Assembly: GCA_965279475.1 (NCBI GenBank)
Contig: CBDIIA010000002.1
Span: 1,426,001 to 1,490,000 of the forward strand
DNA from: Pseudorhodoferax sp965279475
Lineage (GTDB): Bacteria > Pseudomonadota > Gammaproteobacteria > Burkholderiales > Burkholderiaceae_C
Length of the DNA stretch: 64,000 nt
Direction of reading: 5' to 3'
This document shows, piece after piece, positions 26,808 to 35,101 of the stretch. The notes under the pieces are model-generated. The model saw only the letters and a program-made list of their open reading frames with translations. It did not search any database and was not told where the DNA came from. The position numbers were made by a program, and so were the translations under genes. How positions within the stretch are numbered: the first letter of the stretch is position 1; the number at the start of each line of letters is the position of its first letter.

Positions 26808-27787
26808 GTGGCGGCGCCTGCTTTAGCGGGGTAGGGCAGGGCCGCCATGCGCACGCGGGCCCGGTCGAATTCCTGCTCCAGGCGGTCGACCACCGCAGCC
26901 ACCGTTTCGACCGCGCGGATGGTGCCCAGGCCCTGGCCGGCGGCCCACACGTCGACCCACTTGCGCGCGGTGATCTCCTTGCCGCTGTCGTACTGACGCT
27001 CGGGTGCTGCCGGCATGTGGTCGGGGTCGATGCCGAGCGCACGCAGCGAGGGTTTGAGCCAGCTGGCCGGCGTGCCGGTGATGCCCGCGCTGACGACCAG
27101 ATCGTCGACCGTGCAGTCGACCACCATGCGTTTGTAGTCGTCGTGCGCCATGCTCTCGGCCACCGGGATGAAGCGGGTGCCCATGTAGACGAAGTCGGCG
27201 CCTGAGGCCACCGCGCCGGCCACACCCCAGCCGTCGCTGATGCCGCCGCCGGCGATCACGTAGCCGTCGAAGAACTCGCGCACCGCGCTGACGAAGGCGA
27301 ACGGCGACAACGCGCCGGTGTGGCCGCCGGCGCCCGCCGAGATGCAGGCCAGGCCGTCGGCACCCGCGGCCACCGCCTTCTTGGCCAGCGTGATGCTGGT
27401 GACATCGGCGAACACCAGGCCGCCGTAGCCGTGCACCACCGCGATCGCCGGCTTCGGGCTGCCGAGCGCGGTGACCACGACGGGAGGCCGGTACTTGGCG
27501 ACGAGTTCCAGATCCTGCGACAAGCGCGTGTTGGACGAGTGCGTGACCAGATTGGCACACCAGGGTCCGAGGGTCGATGTGGGCTGTGCGTCACGCGCCT
27601 GCGCCAGCCCTTCGGTGATCTGCCGCATCCAGGCATCGAGCCGGTCGATGGGCCTCGCGTTGGGGGTGGGGAAGGCGCCGATGATGCCGGCCTTGCAGGC
27701 GGCCAGCACCAGCTCGGGGCCGGAGATCAGGAACATCGGCGCGGCAAAGACCGGCAGCCGCAGCGGGAACGGGAAACGAGAAGTCAT
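26804..27787 (-). CDS. Nitronate monooxygenase-like FMN flavoprotein
   Basis: A 327-residue TIM-barrel flavoprotein of the 2-nitropropane dioxygenase/nitronate monooxygenase family. Motifs are PVFAAPMFLISGPELVLAACKAGIIGAFP, the phosphate-binding AGAGGHTGALSPFAFV, GGGISDGWGVAGAVASGADFVYMGTRF and a C-terminal helix. Many members act on substrates other than nitronates. Placed between a Bug protein and a thiolase, a catabolic oxidoreductase role is as likely as detoxification. It starts 7 bp after the Bug gene. Confidence 0.88.
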   Translation of the reverse strand: MTSRFPFPLRLPVFAAPMFLISGPELVLAACKAGIIGAFPTPNARPIDRLDAWMRQITEGLAQARDAQPTSTLGPWCANLVTHSSNTRLSQDLELVAKYRPPVVVTALGSPKPAIAVVHGYGGLVFADVTSITLAKKAVAAGADGLACISAGAGGHTGALSPFAFVSAVREFFDGYVIAGGGISDGWGVAGAVASGADFVYMGTRFIPVAESMAHDDYKRMVVDCTVDDLVVSAGITGTPASWLKPSLRALGIDPDHMPAAPERQYDSGKEITARKWVDVWAAGQGLGTIRAVETVAAVVDRLEQEFDRARVRMAALPYPAKAGAAT

Positions 27788-27794
27788 GCCGTGC

Positions 27795-28772
27795 CTATTC
27801 AGTGGCCTTGAAGCCGGAGATCTTCACGGCCTCGGCCCAGCGTTTCGAGTCGGCCTGCGCATACCGCGCGAACTCGTCCGGCGTCGAGGGCAGCGGCTCG
27901 AAATCCATCGCCCGCCACTTGTCGCGGATCTCCGTCGACTTCAGCGCCTTGATGAACTCCGCATTGAGCCGGCCGATGATGGTGTCCGGCGTGCCGGCCG
28001 GCGCACCGACCGCGGCCCAGATGTAGATCTCCATGTCGGGGTAGCCCTGCTCGCGGAAGGTCGCCACGTTGGGCATCAGCGGCGAGCGCTGCGGGCTGGT
28101 CACGGCCAGCACCTTGACCTTGCCGGATTCGAGATGCGGCTTCACCGCCAGCAACGGCAGGAACGCCGCCTGCACCTGGCCGCCGACCAGGTTCTGCACC
28201 GCGGGCGGCGTGCCGTTGAAGGGCACATGGGTCATGTCGAGGCCGGCGCGCTGGTTCAGGATCACGCCGGCGAAATGCGACGAGTTGCCGGCGGTGAACG
28301 AGGCGAACGACACCTTGCCCGGGTTGGCCTTGGCCCAGGCCACGAACTCCTTCACGTCGTTGGCCGGCACGCTGGTGTGCACCGCCATCACCATCGAGGC
28401 GCCGAGGAAGTTGGTGACCGGCTTGAAGCTTTTCTCAGCGTCGTAGGGCAGCTTGGCGAAGGTGTGCGGGTTGATCGTCAGCATGCTGGTGTTGGTCAGC
28501 AGCAGGGTGTAGCCGTCGGGCGGGGCCTGCATCACGATCTGCGCGGCGATGATGCCCGAGCCGCCGGGCTTGTTGTCCACCACCAGCTGCTGGCCGGTGT
28601 TGCGGGTGAACACCTCGGCCACCTGGCGCAGCGCGGTGTCGAGCGTGTTGCCGGGTGCGAACGGCACCACGATGCGCACCGGCTTGTCGGGGAAGGTCTG
28701 GCTGCGCGCGGTTGGCAGGGTCAGCGCCAACGGCGCAGCGGCGAGCGCCTGCACCAGGGAACGTCGTTGCAT
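27795..28772 (-). CDS. Bug-family (TctC-like) periplasmic substrate-binding protein
   Basis: A 325-residue periplasmic binding protein of the Bug family. The signal peptide is Arg-Arg type (MQRRSLVQALAAAPLALTLP), with a Sec or Tat signal possible, followed by FPDKPVRIVVPFAPGNTLDTALR. Also typical are VVDNKPGGSGIIAAQ and DGYTLLLTNTSM. Bug proteins bind mono- or dicarboxylates. No TctAB membrane partners lie nearby, which is usual in Burkholderiales. AAGGAGAC precedes the ATG. It probably captures the substrate of the surrounding operon. Confidence 0.92.
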   Translation of the reverse strand: MQRRSLVQALAAAPLALTLPTARSQTFPDKPVRIVVPFAPGNTLDTALRQVAEVFTRNTGQQLVVDNKPGGSGIIAAQIVMQAPPDGYTLLLTNTSMLTINPHTFAKLPYDAEKSFKPVTNFLGASMVMAVHTSVPANDVKEFVAWAKANPGKVSFASFTAGNSSHFAGVILNQRAGLDMTHVPFNGTPPAVQNLVGGQVQAAFLPLLAVKPHLESGKVKVLAVTSPQRSPLMPNVATFREQGYPDMEIYIWAAVGAPAGTPDTIIGRLNAEFIKALKSTEIRDKWRAMDFEPLPSTPDEFARYAQADSKRWAEAVKISGFKATE

Positions 28773-28808
28773 GGGGGTCTCCTTCTTTTTTCGGGGGCAC
28801 GCGGTGCG

Positions 28809-29510
28809 CTACAGCAGCGTCTTCAGCAACCGCGCCACTGCGCCGGGTTGCTCGATCGGCGTCATGTGGCCGGCCTCGTGCAGCCATTCGAGGCGGGCGT
28901 TGGGGATCAGCGCGGCCAGTTCTTCCGACAGCCCGGGCGGCGTGATGCGGTCGTCGCGGGCGCACATCACCAGCACCGGCAGATCGAGGCTGCGCAGTGC
29001 GGCGCGGTGGTCGCCCCGCCCCTTGACCGCCTGGTTCTGCCGGATCGCCGCCTCGGGGCCGATGCCCAGCATCAGGCTGCGCAGCTGCTGCATCAACGCC
29101 GGCTGCGCCTGGGTGGCGGGGTGGGTGCCGAACTGCAGCACGCCGTCGACGACCTTCTCGAAGTTCTTGCCGATGGCGGCGATGGTCTTGTCGCGCACGA
29201 CCGCGCCCTCGGGCGACTCGGGCCGGGCCGAGGTATCGAGCAACGCCAGCGCGCTCAGGCGGCGCGGTGCATGGGCCACCATCTCGATCGCCACGTAGCC
29301 GCCCATCGAGAAGCCGCAGAGCACCAGCGGCGTACTGTCGGGCACGTCGGCGACCTGTGCCCAGGCGTCGGCCGCCATGCGGACGATGCTGTCCTGGGAC
29401 TGCACGTCGGCGATGCGGATGTCGGCCTCGGCAGCCAGCAGCGGCGCCACTTCGGCCCAGATGGCCGGGGTGTTCAGCATGCCGGGGATCAGCAGCAGCA
29501 CCGGCTTCAT
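28809..29510 (-). CDS. Alpha/beta-fold hydrolase
   Basis: A 233-residue alpha/beta hydrolase. The nucleophile elbow is LCGFSMGGYVAIEM (Ser near residue 90). The acid is likely in MCARDDRITPP and the His in HEAGHMTPIEQPGAV. The oxyanion loop is LLIPGMLNTPAIWAEV. The ATG at 29510 overlaps the ligase stop by four bases. It could open a ring, cleave an ester or hydrolyse a thioester within the pathway; the sequence does not decide. Confidence 0.87.
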   Translation of the reverse strand: MKPVLLLIPGMLNTPAIWAEVAPLLAAEADIRIADVQSQDSIVRMAADAWAQVADVPDSTPLVLCGFSMGGYVAIEMVAHAPRRLSALALLDTSARPESPEGAVVRDKTIAAIGKNFEKVVDGVLQFGTHPATQAQPALMQQLRSLMLGIGPEAAIRQNQAVKGRGDHRAALRSLDLPVLVMCARDDRITPPGLSEELAALIPNARLEWLHEAGHMTPIEQPGAVARLLKTLL

Positions 29511-31267
29511 GCGGCCACCCTGGAGGCTTCGGCCAGGTGCCGCGCCTGCTCGCGCAGTTCGCGTTTCAGGATCTTGCCGACCGGGTTGCGGGGCAGCGCG
29601 GCCAGCGGCAGCAGGTACTCGGGCAGCTTGTAGACCGCCACCCGCTTGTGGTCGCGCAGGAAGCCGGTGATCGACGCCAGGTCGACCGTCTGACCCTCGG
29701 CCGCGACGATGCAGGCGCAGACCTTCTCTCCCAGCGCCGCGTCGGGCACCGCCACCACGGCGGCTTCGCGCACGCCCGGGCAGGCCAGCAGCAGGTTCTC
29801 GATCTCCTCCGACGAGATGTTCATGCCGCCGCGGATCACCAGGTCCTTCGAGCGGCCGACGTAGCGGTAGTACTGCAGGCGGTCGCCAGCGATCTCGAAC
29901 AGGTCGCCGGTCTTGTAGAAGCCCTCGGCATCGAAGGCGCGGGCGCTCAGTTCCGGCGCGCCGTAGTAGCCGCTGAAGATGGTCGGGCCGCTGAAGCGGA
30001 TCTCGCCCGCTTGGCCGGCGGCCGTGATGTCGGCACCGGTGTCGAGGTCGACCAGCCGCGTGCGGATCTTGCGCGTGGTCGACACGCTCCATTCGTAGCC
30101 ATCGACGCCCGCACGCGGAAAGAACTGCGCACGCAGGCCGGGGTCGGGGATGTCGGCATCGCTGCCCGACAGTGCCGCGCCCTCGTTGGAGCCGAAGTAG
30201 TTGACGATCTGCACGCCGTAACGCTCCTGGAAACCACGCACCATCCAGTCGGACAGCGGGGCCGAGCCCGAGCCGATGCGCGACAGCCGCTGGAAGTCGA
30301 TGCCCTGCAGAAACTGCTCGTTCTGCAGCAGCGCGTTCAGGATGGCCGGCGGCGCCACCGTGTAGTCGATGTGTTCGTCGCGCAGCTGCTGCAGGAACAC
30401 CGGCAGGCTGAACGGATGGTGCTGCACCACCGTGCCGCCGAGCGTGAGCCAGCCGGCGAAGGCGGTCGACAGCCCGGCCATGTTGACCAGCGGGAACGGG
30501 TTGAGCAGGCGCGCGTGCGGCTGCAGCTGGGCCGCCTCGATGATCGACGGCGCGACGATCAGCCATTCGTTGTGGCTGCGCGGCACGCCCTTGGGTGTGG
30601 CCTCGGTGCCCGAGGTCCAGCAGATGGTGAACACGTCGTTGGCGCTGACGGCGGCGATGCGCTCGGCCTGGCGCAGACGCGCGTAGTCGGCGTCGCCGAG
30701 TACGGTCGTGGGCTGCTGCGGGATCTCGACCGCGCCGATGGCGGCCAGGCCGGCCGGCGCGTCGCCCCACGCGAACACCGTGCGCAGGCTGGGCTGGCTC
30801 GCCCGCAGGCTGCAGAACATCGCCGCGGCCGCGTGCCCGGCCTCGGGCTTGCCGATGCGCGCAAAGGTCACGGCACCGACGGCGCGGGTCAGCGAAACGA
30901 TATGGGCCAGCTCGTGTTCGCGGTACTGCACCGGCACCGGTGTCGCGATGATGCCCAGCCGCGCACAGGCCAGGTAGGCGACGAACTGCTCCACCGTGTT
31001 GGGCAGCTGCAGCACCAGCACTTCGTTGCGGCCGATGCCGTGGTCCAGCAGCAGGCCGCAGAAGCGGTCGACCGCATCGCCGAGCTGGGCCCAGCTCAGC
31101 CGGCGCGGCACGCCATGGGCGAACTCGGCACGGTTGGGGGCATCGACCACGGCCTCGGCCTGTGGCTGCTCGCGGCGATGGCGCGCGAACAGGTCCCACA
31201 ACGTCTTCGTGCCCCACCAGCCCTGGGCGGTGTAGTGGTCGATCTTCTCGCGGGGGACCAGGATCAT
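29507..31267 (-). CDS. AMP-dependent acyl-CoA synthetase/ligase
   Basis: A 586-residue adenylate-forming enzyme. The nucleotide motif is ICWTSGTEATPKGVPRSH, the adenine loop NYFGSNEGAAL, the hinge YKTGDLFEIAGDRL and the catalytic Lys in NPVGKILKREL. Both the N-terminal block (WWGTKTLWDLFARH) and the length resemble the benzoate/cyclohexane-carboxylate-type ligases. It converts a carboxylic acid to its CoA ester. GGAGAC precedes the ATG. Its stop overlaps the hydrolase start. It acts, by position, after the oxygenase and aldehyde dehydrogenase. Confidence 0.9.
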   Translation of the reverse strand: MILVPREKIDHYTAQGWWGTKTLWDLFARHRREQPQAEAVVDAPNRAEFAHGVPRRLSWAQLGDAVDRFCGLLLDHGIGRNEVLVLQLPNTVEQFVAYLACARLGIIATPVPVQYREHELAHIVSLTRAVGAVTFARIGKPEAGHAAAAMFCSLRASQPSLRTVFAWGDAPAGLAAIGAVEIPQQPTTVLGDADYARLRQAERIAAVSANDVFTICWTSGTEATPKGVPRSHNEWLIVAPSIIEAAQLQPHARLLNPFPLVNMAGLSTAFAGWLTLGGTVVQHHPFSLPVFLQQLRDEHIDYTVAPPAILNALLQNEQFLQGIDFQRLSRIGSGSAPLSDWMVRGFQERYGVQIVNYFGSNEGAALSGSDADIPDPGLRAQFFPRAGVDGYEWSVSTTRKIRTRLVDLDTGADITAAGQAGEIRFSGPTIFSGYYGAPELSARAFDAEGFYKTGDLFEIAGDRLQYYRYVGRSKDLVIRGGMNISSEEIENLLLACPGVREAAVVAVPDAALGEKVCACIVAAEGQTVDLASITGFLRDHKRVAVYKLPEYLLPLAALPRNPVGKILKRELREQARHLAEASRVAA

Positions 31268-31323
31268 CGCGTTGTCTCCGTTGTTGTCTTTCTTCCTCCC
31301 TCAGCGGGAGAGGGAACAAGAAT

Positions 31324-32769
31324 TCAATACCCGCGCTTCAATCGCTCGCCGCTGACCCAGGTCGCATGGAATCCGTTCGGCACCCGCTGCGGCAGCTTGA
31401 TGCGCGCGACCGGCCCTGGCGTGATGTCGTGCGCATCGAACACCGTGCAGTACGAGGCCTGCTTCTGGTCGTCCCACAGGAAGCCGACCAGGTAGCCGTC
31501 ATCCTCTTGCTTCCAGTTGTCCTTGGGCGCGAACGGCGCCTCGCTGAACCACTTGTGCACGCCTTCGTGGTAGGTGGTGCAGCTGTCTTTCTGCAGGTCG
31601 TAGCGGGTGAAGCCACAGAAGCGCGGGTCTTCGGCGCGGTTGCTGCGGCCCATCAGCACGTTCCAGGCGTAGCGGGTCTTGTAGCCCTGCATCCATGAGT
31701 TGATGACCGGGAACTCCTGGTTCACGATGTCGTCGATCACGCGCTCCTTGCTCTGGCCGGTGCGCAGGTTGAAGCGCCACTCGTAGAACATGAAGTCATG
31801 TTCGAGGTTGGCCAGCATCTTCGGGAAACGGTCGACCTCGACATTGCCACGCCAGTCGCGCGGCAGGCGGAACGGTGTGCCGGTCATCACGATCTCGGTG
31901 CCGCCCTGGCCGTCGTCCTCTTCCCAGGCATTCGACACGTGGTACATGTAGGTCGGGCCGGCCTCGAACCAGCGGATCTGGTCGGGGCTACCGTGCCGCG
32001 GGATCACGCCGAAACGCGAGGGCAGCTGGTGGTGGAACTTGAGCTTGTGGCGGCCCGCGGCAAACGCGTCCATGTCGTAGAAGAGCGGCAGGTCGTGCAC
32101 GATCGAGTAGTTGGGCGTGATCGCCATGTCGTGCGGCAGGCGCGGGCCGGGCAGCTGCACCGGCATGAAGGTTTTCAAGGCGCCGAAGCGGTCCATCACC
32201 CCGTAGTGCATGTAGGGCGCCTCCTTGCCGTAGGCGAAGAACAGGAATTCGCCGGTGCGCTCGTCCACCTTGGAATGCGCCGATACCGGCAGGCCCTGCA
32301 TGCGCGGATCGAACTCCATCTTGCCCACGGTCGACAGATCATCCGGGCGCACCTGGTAGACCGAGCCGCCCAGGTACCACATCGACACCAGGTTGCCGGC
32401 GTAGAACTTGACGTCGGTGTTCGAGGTGTTCTTGACCGGCATGTCGGGCCGGTCCTTGCGTGGCGGATCCTTGATGCCCTGCCACAGCGCGGCGCCGGCC
32501 GCCGTCTCCTCGCGCAGGCTGTCGGTCTGGATCCAGCGGTTCTGGTATTGCGCGCGCCCGCCTTCGAAACGCACCGCATGCAACATGCCGTCGCCGTCGA
32601 ACCAGTGGTAGCGGCCCGGCGCCTCGAAGCGGCGGTTGGGGCCGTTGCGCACGTGCATGCCGGTCAGGTCCTTCGGGATCTCGCCGTCGACCTCGGTCAG
32701 GTCGAGCGTGACCTCGTGGTCGACGGGCGCGAAGCCGCCGTTCAGGACATGGATGTCGTTGGTGCCCAT
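31324..32769 (-). CDS. Carotenoid-oxygenase-family dioxygenase (lignostilbene/isoeugenol-cleaving type)
   Basis: A 481-residue protein of the carotenoid cleavage oxygenase (RPE65) family. The family's four iron-binding histidines are visible as His165 (AHSKVDE), His225 (IVHDLPL), His277 (YHVSNAWEE) and His468 (NGFHATWV). RNGPNRRF and YHWFDGDGMLHAV near the N-terminus are also typical. Its length matches bacterial lignostilbene dioxygenases and isoeugenol monooxygenase, which split a C=C bond next to a phenol into aldehydes. The start is the ATG at 32769. The aldehyde dehydrogenase gene ends 11 bp upstream. Confidence 0.9.
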   Translation of the reverse strand: MGTNDIHVLNGGFAPVDHEVTLDLTEVDGEIPKDLTGMHVRNGPNRRFEAPGRYHWFDGDGMLHAVRFEGGRAQYQNRWIQTDSLREETAAGAALWQGIKDPPRKDRPDMPVKNTSNTDVKFYAGNLVSMWYLGGSVYQVRPDDLSTVGKMEFDPRMQGLPVSAHSKVDERTGEFLFFAYGKEAPYMHYGVMDRFGALKTFMPVQLPGPRLPHDMAITPNYSIVHDLPLFYDMDAFAAGRHKLKFHHQLPSRFGVIPRHGSPDQIRWFEAGPTYMYHVSNAWEEDDGQGGTEIVMTGTPFRLPRDWRGNVEVDRFPKMLANLEHDFMFYEWRFNLRTGQSKERVIDDIVNQEFPVINSWMQGYKTRYAWNVLMGRSNRAEDPRFCGFTRYDLQKDSCTTYHEGVHKWFSEAPFAPKDNWKQEDDGYLVGFLWDDQKQASYCTVFDAHDITPGPVARIKLPQRVPNGFHATWVSGERLKRGY

Positions 32770-32780
32770 GGGGTGCTCCT

Positions 32781-34481
32781 TCAAGGAATGGCAGGGACGG
32801 CGGCAGGCCGGCGCGACTGCGTGATGCGAAAACGGCTGGCGACGAAGGCCAGGTCGGTCAGGCTGGCGTTGCCGGCCGGGTTGAGGCCGGTCACGTGGTA
32901 GTCGCTGTAGGCCGCCGCAAAGTTGAGCGGCATCGGGCCGGTGAGGTTGATCGTGAGTTGCGCACCGGCTCGTGCGTAGGCGGTCTCGGCCTGCGCGATG
33001 AAGTCTTCGTCGGTCGCATACAGGAAGGCGGTGAGGCCGCCGAACTGCCGCACGTCGGTGGTGGCCTGGTGCAGCGCGTCGGCCGCGTCGTCGCAGGCGA
33101 TGACAAAACTGACCGGCCCGAAACGCTCTTCGCCGTACAGGTCGCGCTCGGTCTTGGCCACCTGCAGCATCAGCGGTGTACGGGTGCGCGCGCCGGGGAA
33201 ATCGGGATGCACATACGGTTGCGGTGACAACAGCACCTTGCCTCGGCGAGCGCCTTCGGCGTGCAGATGGTCGAGCAAGGCCAGCGTCTGCGGCGACTGG
33301 ATGGTGGCCAGGATCATCGCGGCCTTCTTGGGGTCGCCGGTCAGCGCCGCGACGGCCGCGGCCAGGCGCTGGCCGATCTCTTCGAACGGTACGGTCCCGT
33401 CGGGCGTCTGCACACCGGCCGCGGGCACGTAGATGTTCTGCGGGCTGGTGCACATCTGCGCGCTGAACATGCACAGGGTGGTGGCCAGGCTGCGCAGCGC
33501 GGCGTCCAGGTCGTCGGCAGACACCAGCACGACGGTGTTGCAGCCGGCGGTCTCGGTGAACGACAGCGCCGGGTGGGCGTTCTGCTCGACCCACTGGCCG
33601 AAACGCACGCTGCCGGTGAAGTCGACCATCGCGGTCTTGGGGTGCCGCACCAGGCGTTTGCCGAGCGGCTCGGCCGTGGAGTCGGTGGCCAGCGTCACCA
33701 GGTTGGGATCGAAGCCGGCCTCCGCCAGCACCTGGCGGAACACCCGCACCGTGATCGCCATCGGCAGCACGGTGGCCGGGTGCGGCTTCACGATCACCGC
33801 GTTGCCGGTGGCCAGGCTCGCCATCATCGACGGCCAGGCGTTCCAGGTCGGAAAGCTGGCGCACGAGAAACACACGGCCACGCCGCGCGGCACCAGCCGG
33901 TAGGTCTTGTCGAGCACGATCTGCGCCGGGCCAAACTGCCGCGCCCAGCGTGCTTGCGGCGCCACGGCATGCATCGCCTGCGCCGCGTAGACCAGCGCCT
34001 CGATGCCACGGTCCAGCGCGTTGACACCCGAGCCGGCATAGGCCATGTTGAAACTCTGGCCGGCGGTGTGCACCACGGCCTGGGTGATGGCGAACAGCTG
34101 TGTGCGGTAGAGCGTGTCGACCACTTCCATCAGCGCGCCGATCCGCGTGTCGATCGATGCGGCGGCCCAGGGCGCGATCGCTTCTTGTGCGGCGTCGAAC
34201 AGCGCATCGATGTCGCTGCGCGGGTAACGGATGCCCAACGGCTGCTGGGTGTAAGGCGAGATCTCTTCGGCGCCGGCGTCGGTGTCGATCAGTCCGGGCT
34301 GGTGCAATTCGAACGCGTGGCCCAGCTGCGCCTGGAAGGCGGCCAGGCCGGCGGCTTGCGCTGCCATCGCATCCGGAACTTTGTTCGGCAGGTCGGGGAA
34401 GGGGCTCCAGTGGTGCCGCTCGCGGCAGGCCAGCACCGCACGTTCGAAGGTGGCGCGGTGGCGCTCGTACAGCTGGCTCAT
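32781..34481 (-). CDS. paaN: PaaN-type aldehyde dehydrogenase
   Basis: A 566-residue aldehyde dehydrogenase resembling the proteins called phenylacetic acid degradation protein PaaN. Cofactor region: VPRGVAVCFSCASFPTWNAWP and VKPHPATVLPMAI. MVDFTGSVRFG follows, and the catalytic Cys is in FSAQMCTSPQNIYV. It is longer than ordinary ALDHs (about 490) but lacks the hydratase domain of PaaZ. It oxidises an aldehyde to the acid. Here the natural substrate could be the aldehyde made by the adjacent oxygenase (inference). It overlaps the lipocalin-like gene by four bases. Confidence 0.87.
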   Translation of the reverse strand: MSQLYERHRATFERAVLACRERHHWSPFPDLPNKVPDAMAAQAAGLAAFQAQLGHAFELHQPGLIDTDAGAEEISPYTQQPLGIRYPRSDIDALFDAAQEAIAPWAAASIDTRIGALMEVVDTLYRTQLFAITQAVVHTAGQSFNMAYAGSGVNALDRGIEALVYAAQAMHAVAPQARWARQFGPAQIVLDKTYRLVPRGVAVCFSCASFPTWNAWPSMMASLATGNAVIVKPHPATVLPMAITVRVFRQVLAEAGFDPNLVTLATDSTAEPLGKRLVRHPKTAMVDFTGSVRFGQWVEQNAHPALSFTETAGCNTVVLVSADDLDAALRSLATTLCMFSAQMCTSPQNIYVPAAGVQTPDGTVPFEEIGQRLAAAVAALTGDPKKAAMILATIQSPQTLALLDHLHAEGARRGKVLLSPQPYVHPDFPGARTRTPLMLQVAKTERDLYGEERFGPVSFVIACDDAADALHQATTDVRQFGGLTAFLYATDEDFIAQAETAYARAGAQLTINLTGPMPLNFAAAYSDYHVTGLNPAGNASLTDLAFVASRFRITQSRRPAAVPAIP

Positions 34482-34954
34482 GCTGCCGCCCGCGGCTGGC
34501 GCGCCCAGATCAGCCGGTGGTGCCGCGCGACCGGACTGCCCGGCACCGTGTCGGATGCCGACAGCGTCAGGCCATCGGTGCCGGCCAGCGTGACGTTGCG
34601 CACCTGCTCGGTACCGACGAAGTTGGGGTTCAGCGACATGGTGACCCGGTGCACCACCTGCTGCTGGCCATCGACCGTTTGCAGGGTGTACGGCCCGCTG
34701 TACTGGAAGTAGCTTTCGAACGCGGCCAGCCGCTCGTCGACCGGGGCGCTGCGCACGCTGTCGCTCGAGAGCCGGGGGCGGCCGGCGCGGGCGATGCAGG
34801 CGCTCATCCAGCCGTCCTCGCTGTACACGATGGTGCCGGTGGCCTGGTCGCCATAGGGCAGCGTCGGCGCGCGGCCATCGCTGTAGGTGATCTCCCAGCG
34901 CACCAGATGCCAGGTGCCGCGAAGAGCGTTCTGCCCCGTTTGCGCTGCGCTCAA
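34478..34954 (-). CDS. Lipocalin-like domain protein
   Basis: A 158-residue protein of the lipocalin-like family often seen in soil bacteria: GTWHLVRWEITYSDG at the start, GTIVYSEDGWMSACI in the middle, VTMSLNPNFVGTEQVR and a final LIWARQP strand. There is no signal peptide, so it is probably cytosolic and may bind a small hydrophobic ligand; no function is established. It begins with TTG at 34954 after a clear AAGGAG site and is the first gene of the large catabolic operon. Confidence 0.8.
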   Translation of the reverse strand: MSAAQTGQNALRGTWHLVRWEITYSDGRAPTLPYGDQATGTIVYSEDGWMSACIARAGRPRLSSDSVRSAPVDERLAAFESYFQYSGPYTLQTVDGQQQVVHRVTMSLNPNFVGTEQVRNVTLAGTDGLTLSASDTVPGSPVARHHRLIWARQPRAAA

Positions 34955-34972
34955 GTCGTCTCCTTTACTTCT

Positions 34973-35013
34973 CTAGTTGAACTTAGTCTAGGAGATGCCG
35001 GAGGCCGTGGCAA
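34973..35013 (-). promoter_or_regulatory. Promoter and possible operator of the oxygenase/PaaN operon
   Basis: Read on the minus strand, a -35 TTGCCA (35013-35008) and a -10 TAGACT (34990-34985) are separated by exactly 17 bp, five and four matches to consensus. Transcription would start near 34978. A 19-bp imperfect palindrome, CTAGTTGAACTTAGTCTAG (34973-34991, six of nine pairs), covers the -10 and the start site and could be a repressor operator. Confidence 0.65.
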
Positions 35014-35101
35014 GGCAGGGATTTCCCGGCGTCCGGCCGCTGTCCTGTGACCGTTTGGCCGTCGATCGGCCGACGGGGCAGCGCGGGGGCGACAATCGGT
35101 G

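Noticed and set aside
28809..31319. Apparent 836-codon fusion of the alpha/beta hydrolase to an upstream domain
   Set aside because: The upstream part is a shadow of the CoA ligase in another frame. The hydrolase has its own ATG at 29510 overlapping the ligase stop.
31324..33873. Apparent 849-codon N-terminal extension of the carotenoid oxygenase
   Set aside because: The extension is the out-of-frame shadow of paaN; oxygenase similarity begins at the ATG at 32769.
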